A DNA stretch of 64,000 bases. It comes from UBA4285 sp050944355 (GTDB lineage Bacteria > Bacillota > Clostridia > Lachnospirales > Lachnospiraceae). Location of the stretch: contig JBMNQX010000002.1 of NCBI GenBank assembly GCA_050944355.1, positions 1-64,000 of the forward strand, given 5' to 3'. This document shows positions 39,300 to 46,939 of this stretch, one piece after another; the stretch's first letter is position 1; the number at the start of each line of letters is the position of its first letter. Under the pieces are notes generated by a model that was not told where the DNA came from, did not search any database, and saw only the letters and a program-made list of their open reading frames with translations. A program made the translations under genes and the position numbers.

Positions 39300-41660
39300 A
39301 TGCGAAATTTTGAATTTGTGCGCCCTGACACCGAAAAAGAAGCGGCCGGGCAGATCGACAAAGACGCTGTCTACATGGCGGGCGGGAGTGATCTTCTCGG
39401 AGAACTCAAATCCGATATTCTGCCGGAATATCCGAAAAAAATTGTCAGCCTGAAGAAAATCCCGGGACTCACCGGCATAAAGTATGAAAACGGGACGCTG
39501 AAAATCGGCGCGATGACGACGCTTGCGGACGTCGCGAAGAGCGATGTCGTTAAGGAACACGCGCCGGCGCTGTCCGAGGCGGCCCACAGCGTCGCGACGC
39601 CGCTGGTCCGCAACATGGGAACGATCGGGGGCAACATTTGTCAGGATGTGCGCTGCTGGTTTTACCGCTATCCGAATGAAATCGGCGGAAGACTGAACTG
39701 CGCGAGAAAGGGCGGCGAGATGTGCTACGGCATTCTCGGAGACAACCGCTACCATTCGATTTTCGGCGGCATGAAGACAGGCCTCACGCCGTGTTCGATC
39801 GAGTGCCCCGCCGGGACGGACATTCCGGGGTATATGGCTCAGATCCGCCAGGGAAACTGGGACAAGGCAGCTGAGATTATCATGCGCGCGAACCCGCTCC
39901 CGATGCTGACTTCCCGCGTCTGTCCGCACAACTGCCAGTCGAAGTGCAATCAGTGCAAGAACGGCGATCCGGTGAGCATCCATTCGGTGGAGCGCGCGCT
40001 CGGCGATTATATCCTGGAACACGCGGACCGCTTTTACAGGCAGCCGGAAAAAGAGACCGGAAAAAAAGTTTCTATTGTCGGCGCCGGGCCGGCCGGACTG
40101 ACCGCGGCTTATTTCATGCGGAAAATGGGACACACGGTGACCGTCTATGAGCGCATGGAGGAAGCCGGCGGCGTTCTGATGTACGGCATTCCGGAATATC
40201 GTCTCCCGAAGCACTATGTCCGCAGCGTTCAGAAGGCACTCACGTCGATGGGAATCCGTTTCCGCTTCAAGGTCAACGTCGGAAAGGACATCACAGTCGA
40301 AGAGATTGAGAAGGAAAGCGACACGATGTTCCTCGACACAGGCGCCTGGAAGCAGCCAATTCTCGGCATCGACGGCGAGAATCTGACACAGTTCGGCCTG
40401 AACTTTCTCGTTGAAGTCAAACGGTTCATGACAAAGCAGATCGGGAAAAATGTACTTGTCTGCGGCGGCGGAAACGTCGCGATGGATGTGTCTCTCACGG
40501 CCAAGCGTCTCGGAGCCGACAAGGTGACGCTTGTCTGCCTCGAGCAGCGCCACGAAATGCCGGCGACCGAAGAGGAGATCCACCGCGCCGAAGAAGAAGG
40601 CGTGAAGATCATAAACGGCAGAGGCTTAAACCGCGTCATCTACGACGGAAAGAAGGTAGAAGGGCTCGAGACAAAGCGCTGCGTGTCTGTCCGCGATGCG
40701 AACGGGCGTTTTAATCCGAAATATGACGACAAGGACCTCACTGTCATCCCGGCGGACACCATCATTCTTGCGACCGGCCAGCGCGTGGATCTGTCGTTTC
40801 TCGGGGACAGGTTCCGGGAAGAAATACAGTCTGCCCGCGGCCTGATCGAAGTCGGAGAGCACAACAATACCCGCAAGCCGGGCGTCTATGCCGGCGGCGA
40901 CGCGGCGACCGGACCTTCGATCGCCATCAAGGCAATCCGCGCGGGCGCCAACGCGGCCAAAAGCATGTCCGATTATCTCGGCTTCCCGATGCCGCCCGTG
41001 CCGGTGAGCCAGGACCGTCTGCACAATGATCACAAATTGATTCATCAGACACACGCGAAAGTCGAGCCTGACACACCGATCGAAAAGCGCTGCCTTGACC
41101 GCGAGGATTCGAAGACTCTCACGCGGGAAGAAGCGCGTCAGGAAGCCGGACGCTGCATGAACTGCGGATGCTATTCGGTCAATGCCTCTGACATCACGCC
41201 GGTTCTGGTGATGGCCGACGCATCGATACGGACATCAAAGAAAACCATTGCCGCGAAAGATTTGTTTACAACGAAACTGCGCGTGAAGGACATGCTCGAT
41301 CCGGATGAAATCGTGGAAGAGATTGATATACCGGCGATGGATGGCGCAAGAACGCATTACAATAAATTCCGTCTGCGCGATTCGGTCGATTTCGCGGTTG
41401 TCAGCCTGGCGAGCCGGCTGTGCATGAAAGATGGCAGAATATCCGAAGCGCGTCTGGTTCTCGGCGGCGCGGCGCCGGTTCCCATGGAACTCACAGAGGC
41501 GGAAGAATATCTGAAGGGCCGCACACCTGACAAAAAGACAGCCGAAGAGGCCGCGCAGATCGCGCTCGCCAAGGCTGAGCCATTCGAGAAGAACGCTTAT
41601 AAGGTTCAGATCGCGGAAAGCCTGGTGAAGTCGGCAGTAGAAGAGCAGCAGCAGGAATGA
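39300..41660 (+). CDS. Molybdenum hydroxylase FAD subunit with inserted GltD-like NAD(P)H module (786 aa)
   Basis: Residues 1-160 are the first half of a FAD-binding subunit: YMAGGSDLLGEL (26-37), then VRNMGTIGGNICQ (103-115). RCWFY (118-122), C134 and C142 follow the [4Fe-4S] loop pattern of 4-hydroxybenzoyl-CoA reductase, though the fourth Cys seems to be Arg150. At about 163 a GltD/dihydropyrimidine-dehydrogenase-like module begins: C165, C169, C208, C212, C216, C219, FAD site GAGPAG (261-266), NAD(P)H site CGGGNVAMD (388-396), and ATGQR with AGGDAATGPS near 491 and 531. At about 622 (CMNCGCY) the FAD subunit resumes (VLVMADASIRTSKKTIAAKDLF) and ends with the CO_deh_flav_C domain (about 685-786). 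The inserted module could supply electrons from NAD(P)H. It starts 11 bases after the catalytic subunit. Confidence 0.9.
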   Translation: MRNFEFVRPDTEKEAAGQIDKDAVYMAGGSDLLGELKSDILPEYPKKIVSLKKIPGLTGIKYENGTLKIGAMTTLADVAKSDVVKEHAPALSEAAHSVATPLVRNMGTIGGNICQDVRCWFYRYPNEIGGRLNCARKGGEMCYGILGDNRYHSIFGGMKTGLTPCSIECPAGTDIPGYMAQIRQGNWDKAAEIIMRANPLPMLTSRVCPHNCQSKCNQCKNGDPVSIHSVERALGDYILEHADRFYRQPEKETGKKVSIVGAGPAGLTAAYFMRKMGHTVTVYERMEEAGGVLMYGIPEYRLPKHYVRSVQKALTSMGIRFRFKVNVGKDITVEEIEKESDTMFLDTGAWKQPILGIDGENLTQFGLNFLVEVKRFMTKQIGKNVLVCGGGNVAMDVSLTAKRLGADKVTLVCLEQRHEMPATEEEIHRAEEEGVKIINGRGLNRVIYDGKKVEGLETKRCVSVRDANGRFNPKYDDKDLTVIPADTIILATGQRVDLSFLGDRFREEIQSARGLIEVGEHNNTRKPGVYAGGDAATGPSIAIKAIRAGANAAKSMSDYLGFPMPPVPVSQDRLHNDHKLIHQTHAKVEPDTPIEKRCLDREDSKTLTREEARQEAGRCMNCGCYSVNASDITPVLVMADASIRTSKKTIAAKDLFTTKLRVKDMLDPDEIVEEIDIPAMDGARTHYNKFRLRDSVDFAVVSLASRLCMKDGRISEARLVLGGAAPVPMELTEAEEYLKGRTPDKKTAEEAAQIALAKAEPFEKNAYKVQIAESLVKSAVEEQQQE

Positions 41661-41671
41661 TTTAAGAAGGC

Positions 41672-41735
41672 AGCCCCGGTTACGGCATTATTTTTGAGAA
41701 TTTCCGAAAAGTAACCGGGGCTACATATTTTTTGC
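41672..41735 (+). terminator. Rho-independent terminator after the hydroxylase structural genes
   Basis: AGCCCCGGTTAC pairs perfectly with GTAACCGGGGCT around a 27-base loop, followed by ACATATTTTTT. It separates the structural genes from the maturation operon. Confidence 0.8.
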
Positions 41736-41783
41736 GGCTCGTATGATATTTTCTAAGCAATCGGTGGAAAAAGCGAATCGTTT

Positions 41784-41792
41784 TGCTATAAT
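41784..41792 (+). promoter_or_regulatory. Extended -10 promoter of the maturation operon
   Basis: TGCTATAAT is a TGn-extended, perfect -10 box, 57 bases before the TTG start of the next gene. The -35 region is poor, as is common for extended -10 promoters. Confidence 0.55.
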
Positions 41793-41848
41793 ATTCGTTA
41801 TAGAAATCGCGCTCCAGATCTGAGATTTGGGCAGACAGGAGGAATAGT

Positions 41849-42814
41849 TTGCGATATGGTGCTGTGATTGTGGCGGCAGGGATGTCGACCCGCATGAAAC
41901 AGATGAAACAGCTTATGGAGGTCGATCACATGACGCTCGCACACCGCGTCGTTCAGAAGTTTCTGGACGCCGGTGTTTCGGACATTGTGATGGTCACCGG
42001 CTATCGGGCAAAAGATCTGGAGTCTTCATTGAAGAAGCTCGGCATTGTTTTTGTCCGCAATGAAAATTACGACAAGACGGAGATGTTCGAGAGCGCCAAA
42101 CTGGGATTTTCCCGGATTCCGGCCGAAGACGAGAGGGTTTTCTTCTGCCCGGTCGACGTCCCGTTTTTTCAGGCTGAGACGATCCGTCTCGAGATGACCC
42201 GGAAAGAAAGCATTGTGTATCCGATCTGTCACAATAGGATCGGGCACCCGATTTTAATATCTGCGGATCTGATTCCGCAGATTTTAAGTTTCACCGGTGA
42301 TCACGGACTCAAGGGAGCGCTGGATTCTCTTTACACGCAGAATGTCTGCTTTCTCCCGGTATCTGACGAAGGGGCCGTGATGGACGCTGACACACCGGTT
42401 GATCTCGGCTACATCGAAGACCTGGCCGCGGCGCGTCAGATCCGCCCGGATGTTCATCTGCGCCTTTCGCGCGAGAAGCCCTTCTTCGGATCGGGGACCG
42501 TGACTCTGCTGAGACAGATTGATCAGACACATTCGGTTCGTCAGGCCTGCATTTCAATCGGTATGTCTTACTCGAAAGGCTGGTCGCTTGTCCATACTGC
42601 CGAAAAGGCAGTCGGCTATTCTCTTGTTGAGCGCACCGCGGGCGGACGGGACGGAGGCCGGGCAGAGCTCACCGAACGGGGACGCCGGATTGTCGGATTG
42701 TTTGAAGAATTGGAAAAGAGTGTCCGCAGATATGCGGAAACTGAATACTGCCGGATCTTTTCGGCGGCGGACCTCTTTCCTGACAGCAGCCGGGAAAAGA
42801 GGGCTCAGAAATGA
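41849..42814 (+). CDS. MocA-like cofactor nucleotidyltransferase fused to a ModE-like winged helix
   Basis: A 321-aa two-domain protein. The N-terminal 195 or so residues are a MobA/MocA-like NTP transferase: VIVAAGMSTRMK (signature), PVDVPFF (metal site), and NRIGHPILISADL. It would attach CMP or GMP to molybdopterin. The C-terminal part (about 205-300) resembles the ModE N-terminal DNA-binding domain: ACISIGMSYSKGWSLVHTAEK, followed by GGRDGGRAELTERGRRIV. The start is TTG, with AGGAGG 8 bases upstream. It heads the maturation operon and overlaps the next gene by 4 bases. The fusion suggests an enzyme that may also sense or regulate, which is inference. Confidence 0.85.
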   Translation: MRYGAVIVAAGMSTRMKQMKQLMEVDHMTLAHRVVQKFLDAGVSDIVMVTGYRAKDLESSLKKLGIVFVRNENYDKTEMFESAKLGFSRIPAEDERVFFCPVDVPFFQAETIRLEMTRKESIVYPICHNRIGHPILISADLIPQILSFTGDHGLKGALDSLYTQNVCFLPVSDEGAVMDADTPVDLGYIEDLAAARQIRPDVHLRLSREKPFFGSGTVTLLRQIDQTHSVRQACISIGMSYSKGWSLVHTAEKAVGYSLVERTAGGRDGGRAELTERGRRIVGLFEELEKSVRRYAETEYCRIFSAADLFPDSSREKRAQK

Positions 42815-43713
42815 AAACAGCGATATTCGGAGCCGGGCAGGCCGGCGTTATGACTCAAAAATGGCTTCCGGCAGAGAATGAAATTCTCTGTTTTATTGAC
42901 AACAATATAGGACGTATAGGTCGGTCGATCGACGGAATTCCTGTTCTTTCGCTCGCCGATGCCCTGAAGAAATCGCCGGACATGATCTGTATTGCCGTCC
43001 TGAACAGGGAAGCCGGTGCCACTATCCGGGCTCAGGTTATAAGCGCCGGCTATACGGGTGAAATCCGGAACCTGGAGCAGATCCGAAGTCTGCAGGATAT
43101 CCGGCTGGCTGCCCTGCGGCTGCTGGCCGGGACGATTCAGGCGCGGAAGATCGAAGGGACTGTCGCGGAACTGGGCGTCTACAAGGGCGATTTTGCGGCG
43201 GAAATCAACCGGCTCTTTCCCGAGAGGCCTCAGTATTACTTTGACACGTTCTCGGGATTTGACGCGCGCGATCTTGAAACGGAGAGACAGATTCTGTCAG
43301 ACGCAGACGAAGAAAAAGACGCCGCGCCGCATGGAAAAAGGGGAAGAAGTGACAGGCAATTCCGGGATTTTTCCGACACCAGCATGCAGGAGGTCATGCA
43401 TCGGTTTTCACATCCGGAAAACGTACATCTCGTCCGGGGATATTTTCCGGACAGCACCGCTCAGATCCCCGAGACGGAGTACGCTTTTGTGAGTCTGGAC
43501 CCGGATCTCTACGCGCCGACTCTCGCCGGGCTTCAGTACTTCTGGCCGAGGCTTGTGAGCGGCGGTGTGATTCTGCTCCACGATTACACAAGTATGCAGT
43601 TCCCGGGTGTAAAGAAAGCGGCTGACGAGTTCATGGTTCCGAAAGGCCTCGTGCCGGTTCCGCTCATGGATCTGCATGGGAGCGCGGTGCTTGTGAAACA
43701 GGTGGCCGTATGA
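42811..43713 (+). CDS. TylF/macrocin-O-methyltransferase-like protein with N-terminal Rossmann-like domain
   Basis: A 300-aa protein of two parts. Residues 1-95 resemble a PglD-type or small Rossmann domain (AIFGAGQAGVM, LCFIDNNIGRIGRSIDGIPV). Residues 100-300 resemble the TylF/MycF methyltransferase family (GTVAELGVYKGDFAAEINRL as motif I, YYFDTFSGFD, AFVSLDPDLYAPTLAGL with metal-binding Asp residues, and VILLHDYTSM). Such enzymes O-methylate sugars in antibiotic pathways, an odd match for a molybdenum operon. Coupling on both sides (ATGA overlaps) argues it belongs here. It could modify the cofactor or a carrier; that is speculation. Confidence 0.75.
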   Translation: MKTAIFGAGQAGVMTQKWLPAENEILCFIDNNIGRIGRSIDGIPVLSLADALKKSPDMICIAVLNREAGATIRAQVISAGYTGEIRNLEQIRSLQDIRLAALRLLAGTIQARKIEGTVAELGVYKGDFAAEINRLFPERPQYYFDTFSGFDARDLETERQILSDADEEKDAAPHGKRGRSDRQFRDFSDTSMQEVMHRFSHPENVHLVRGYFPDSTAQIPETEYAFVSLDPDLYAPTLAGLQYFWPRLVSGGVILLHDYTSMQFPGVKKAADEFMVPKGLVPVPLMDLHGSAVLVKQVAV

Positions 43714-44846
43714 GACGGATTTTCCTGATCCGGCACGGTCTCCCGGATTATGGGCCGTATGAAAACGCGATGATCGGAGTCACCGATCTGAATCTCTCGG
43801 CGCGGGGCCGATGGGAAATGCGCAAAACCGCTGAGTGGCTCAAAGGTAATTTTAAGATCGGGGCTGCCGGGAAAGCCGGAAAGAGAGAAAACCGGGGCAC
43901 CCGGAACCTTAGAATTATCACAAGCCCGCTTCTGAGAGCCAGGCAGTCAACCGAAGAGCTGGCGGATGAACTCATGTCGGATCCGGCAGACACAGCCGTT
44001 TCCGGCGCGTTTCAGGAAATCAGTCTCGGAACGTGGGACGGCGTCAGCCGGGACAGAATACGGCAGATGTTTCCGGAAGAGTATGAGAGACGCGGCGGAC
44101 AGCCTGGCACATACCGGACTCCGGGCGGCGAGACTTTTGAGGAAGTCCGCGGCCGGGCGATGAGGGAACTGAACCGGCTGGCCGAGGAAGCTGAGGATGA
44201 CATCATCATCGTCACGCATGCCGGCGTGATCCGATCTCTTCTCTGCGGTATCGCGGGACTGAACCTGAACCGGCTTTTCGAGTGGCCGTGTCCCACGGCG
44301 GGTGTCACAGAGATTGAGAAATCAGACCTCTGGAAGATTGATTTCGCCGGCGTACGGCCGGTGAGTCTGCTTGACAGTCAGGAACTGACAAAGCTGTATC
44401 GGAGATGTCAGACCCCGGAACCGGTCATCGCCCACATGCGGGCGGTGCGGGACCGCTGCGAAGAAATTGTGGAAAGAAGAAGCGCCGCATTTTCCACGGA
44501 AGAAAAGGAGACGCTGTACGCGGCGGCTCTGACGCATGATCTGTTGAGAACGCAGCCGGAACACGCCGAAAAAGGCGCGCGTTTTCTCAGAATGGCCGGA
44601 TATCCGGCCGTGGCGGATCTTGTGAGGGAGCACCACACTGAGGAGCCGGCCGCTCAGGGAGAGGTGACGCTTCTTGAAATTCTGTGCTACGCGGATGAGA
44701 CGACGGCCGGAACGAAGCCGGTTACGATACAAGAGCGCTTTGAAAAAAGCCGTGACAAATGCAAGACACCCGATGCCATGCGGCATCACGACAACCGGTA
44801 CCGCCGGGCACTCGGGATTGAAAAAAAGATAAACGGTGTGAGGTGA
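43710..44846 (+). CDS. Histidine phosphatase - HD domain fusion (378 aa)
   Basis: The N-terminal half (about 1-200) is a histidine-phosphatase (phosphoglycerate-mutase-like) domain: LIRHG with the phosphorylated His9, TSPLLRARQS, the glutamate in EISLGTWDG, and VTHAGVIRS with the second catalytic histidine. The C-terminal half (about 235-378) resembles an HD phosphohydrolase: RDRCEEIV, AALTHDLLRTQPEHAEKGA with the HD pair, and REHHTEEP. Both domains hydrolyse phosphoesters. A possible role is trimming a nucleotide or phosphate from a molybdopterin precursor, which is inference. It overlaps the upstream gene by 4 bases and is 7 bases from the next. Confidence 0.82.
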   Translation: MRRIFLIRHGLPDYGPYENAMIGVTDLNLSARGRWEMRKTAEWLKGNFKIGAAGKAGKRENRGTRNLRIITSPLLRARQSTEELADELMSDPADTAVSGAFQEISLGTWDGVSRDRIRQMFPEEYERRGGQPGTYRTPGGETFEEVRGRAMRELNRLAEEAEDDIIIVTHAGVIRSLLCGIAGLNLNRLFEWPCPTAGVTEIEKSDLWKIDFAGVRPVSLLDSQELTKLYRRCQTPEPVIAHMRAVRDRCEEIVERRSAAFSTEEKETLYAAALTHDLLRTQPEHAEKGARFLRMAGYPAVADLVREHHTEEPAAQGEVTLLEILCYADETTAGTKPVTIQERFEKSRDKCKTPDAMRHHDNRYRRALGIEKKINGVR

Positions 44847-44853
44847 AGAAATC

Positions 44854-45891
44854 ATGAAGCTGATGCGAACAGTGGATGCGGTCGGGCAGATGCTCTGCCA
44901 CGATATCACGCAGATTATCCCCGGAGAGAAGAAGGGGCCGGTGTTCCGCAAGGGACATATCATCACAGAGGAAGATATTCCGGTGCTTCTCTCGGTCGGC
45001 AAGGACAACGTGTATATCTGGGAAGTCAACGAGAACATGGTCCACGAGAACGACGCGGCCCGCATGCTGTATGCGATCGCGGCCGGAGACGAGAAATCCG
45101 TCCGCCCCTCGAAAGACATCAAAGAGGGCAAGATCGAGGTTATCGCCGCGATTGACGGACTGCTCAAGATTGACCGCGGCAGACTGCTCACCGTCAATTC
45201 GTTCGGACAGATGATGATTGCCAGCCGGCACGGGAATTTTCCGGTGAAGGAGGGCGACAAGATCGCCGGAATGCGGATCATTCCGCTCATTATCGAAAAA
45301 GAGAAAATGGAAGCGGTCACGGCGAAAACCGCCGGCGGGCACATTTTCAGGGTGCTCCCGTTCCAGAAGAAAAAGGTCGGCATCGTGACGACGGGAAATG
45401 AAGTCTTCTACCACAGAATCGAGGACAAATTCACGCCGGTCGTACAGAAGAAAATCGAGGAGTACGGCAGCGCTGTCGTCGGACACGAGACTGTGGGAGA
45501 CGACCTGAAGGCAGAGACGGCGGCGATTCAGAAACTGCTTGATCAGGGCGCGGACATGATTCTCTGCACGGGAGGCATGTCGGTGGACCCGGACGACCGC
45601 ACGCCGGCCGCCATCCGCGAGGCGTCCGACCACATTGTGACATACGGTTCACCGGTTCTGCCGGGAGCCATGTTCATGCTGGCATACAAAAATCGGAACG
45701 GAAAAGAGATCCCGATTGTCGGACTCCCGGGATGCGTGATGTTTTCGAAGCGGACCGTCTTCGATCTGATTCTCCCGCGGCTTCTCGCCGATGATCCGGT
45801 GACGAAAGAAGAAATCGATGGCCTCGGCGAGGGCGGACTCTGCCTGAACTGCGAAGTCTGCACGTTCCCGAACTGTGGCTTTGGAAAGTAA
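44854..45891 (+). CDS. MoeA-like molybdopterin-binding protein with Cys-rich tail
   Basis: A 345-aa protein with a C-terminal MoCF-biosynthesis fold: VGIVTTGNEV (about 174-183), CTGGMSVDPDDRTP, and LPGCVMF. MoeA inserts molybdate into adenylated molybdopterin. The N-terminal part is shorter than classical MoeA (about 410 aa), beginning MKLMRTVDAVGQMLCHDIT, and matches the group of MoeA-like proteins found in hydroxylase maturation operons. The last 16 residues are unusual, with four cysteines (CLNCEVCTFPNCGFGK) that could bind a metal or iron-sulfur cluster. GTGAGGTGAAG supplies a modest ribosome binding site. Confidence 0.82.
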   Translation: MKLMRTVDAVGQMLCHDITQIIPGEKKGPVFRKGHIITEEDIPVLLSVGKDNVYIWEVNENMVHENDAARMLYAIAAGDEKSVRPSKDIKEGKIEVIAAIDGLLKIDRGRLLTVNSFGQMMIASRHGNFPVKEGDKIAGMRIIPLIIEKEKMEAVTAKTAGGHIFRVLPFQKKKVGIVTTGNEVFYHRIEDKFTPVVQKKIEEYGSAVVGHETVGDDLKAETAAIQKLLDQGADMILCTGGMSVDPDDRTPAAIREASDHIVTYGSPVLPGAMFMLAYKNRNGKEIPIVGLPGCVMFSKRTVFDLILPRLLADDPVTKEEIDGLGEGGLCLNCEVCTFPNCGFGK

Positions 45892-45901
45892 GGTGTCTGT
45901 T

Positions 45902-46936
45902 GTGAAAGAATTTTTTGAGACGATAAAAAACTCCAATCCGAATGAACAGTGCGTGACCGCGGCTGTGATATCCGGGAGTCATATCGGCGAAAAGGCTGTC
46001 TGCACCGGCGGAAAGGTGAGATATCTGTCCGATGACAACGGATTTCTGGCATCACACCGGGATCAGCTTGAGAAGGTTCACGGGACCGGAATCATGGATA
46101 TAGACGGAGTTTCGGTTTACGCCGAGCGAATCAGCCGCTCAAAGAAGATGGTGATCTGCGGCGCGGGTCATGACGCGATTGCGGTGACCCGCCTGGCGAA
46201 AATGATCGGTATGCACGTGACTGTACTGGACGACCGCGCTGAATTTGTCGAGAAGGCAGAAAAAGCCGGGGCCGATGTCGGGATGGCCGGATCATTTGAC
46301 AAGACCCTGCCCGGGATCGAAGGTGACGAGGATACGTTCTTCGTCATCGTCACACGCGGTCATCAGTACGACAAGCAGTGTCTTCGGGAGATCCTGAAGA
46401 AGCCGCACGCATACATCGGCATGATGGGAAGTCATCGGCGCGTCGAAATGGCGAAGCAGAACATGGTCGATGAGGGATTTGACCGCGACCTGGTTTACAG
46501 CATTCACAGTCCGATCGGACTCGACATCAACAGCGAGACGCCTGAGGAGATTGCAATCTCGATTCTGGCCGAAGTCATTCAGGTGAAAAATGCGAAAAAG
46601 AGTTCTACATTCCCGGACGATATCATGACGGCCATCCTCGGAGGACCGCATGCCGGGCCGGATCCGCGCCGGAAAGCGCTGGCGACGATCATCGACAGAA
46701 ACGGTTCGGCCCCGCGCGAAGTCGGAACGAAGATGCTTATTTTCCCGGACGGAACGATTGTCAACACAATCGGCGGCGGACTTTTTGAGTATCAGACAAT
46801 ATGCCGCGCGGTGGAAATGCTGAAGAAAGAAAATCCGAAGCCTGAGATTGTCCGCGTGGATCTCAACGCGACAGACGCGGCAAAAGAAGGAGAAGTCTGT
46901 GGCGGGGCGCTCACGGTCTTTCTGGAGGAAGTCTGA
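45902..46936 (+). CDS. XdhC-family hydroxylase maturation factor with rearranged domains
   Basis: A 344-aa protein related to XdhC/CoxI, which binds molybdenum cofactor, sulfurates it with a partner, and delivers it to hydroxylases. A short N-terminal segment (ITAAVISGSHIGEKAV-like, about 18-45) is followed by a Rossmann domain with VICGAGHDA (85-93) and the XdhC signature region YIGMMGSHRRVEMAK. Then, at about 255-344, comes a second CoxI-like part: KALATIIDRNGSAPREVGTK, NTIGGGLFE and CGGALTVFLE. Canonical XdhC has the CoxI part first only. GTG 45902 has AAGGTG 7 bases upstream; starts at 45893 or 45875 are possible. Confidence 0.85.
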   Translation: MKEFFETIKNSNPNEQCVTAAVISGSHIGEKAVCTGGKVRYLSDDNGFLASHRDQLEKVHGTGIMDIDGVSVYAERISRSKKMVICGAGHDAIAVTRLAKMIGMHVTVLDDRAEFVEKAEKAGADVGMAGSFDKTLPGIEGDEDTFFVIVTRGHQYDKQCLREILKKPHAYIGMMGSHRRVEMAKQNMVDEGFDRDLVYSIHSPIGLDINSETPEEIAISILAEVIQVKNAKKSSTFPDDIMTAILGGPHAGPDPRRKALATIIDRNGSAPREVGTKMLIFPDGTIVNTIGGGLFEYQTICRAVEMLKKENPKPEIVRVDLNATDAAKEGEVCGGALTVFLEEV

Positions 46937-46939
46937 GGC

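Noticed and set aside
39009..40583. Minus-strand ORF of 524 codons opposite the FAD subunit
   Set aside because: Antisense shadow; no start site with ribosome binding site and no domain.
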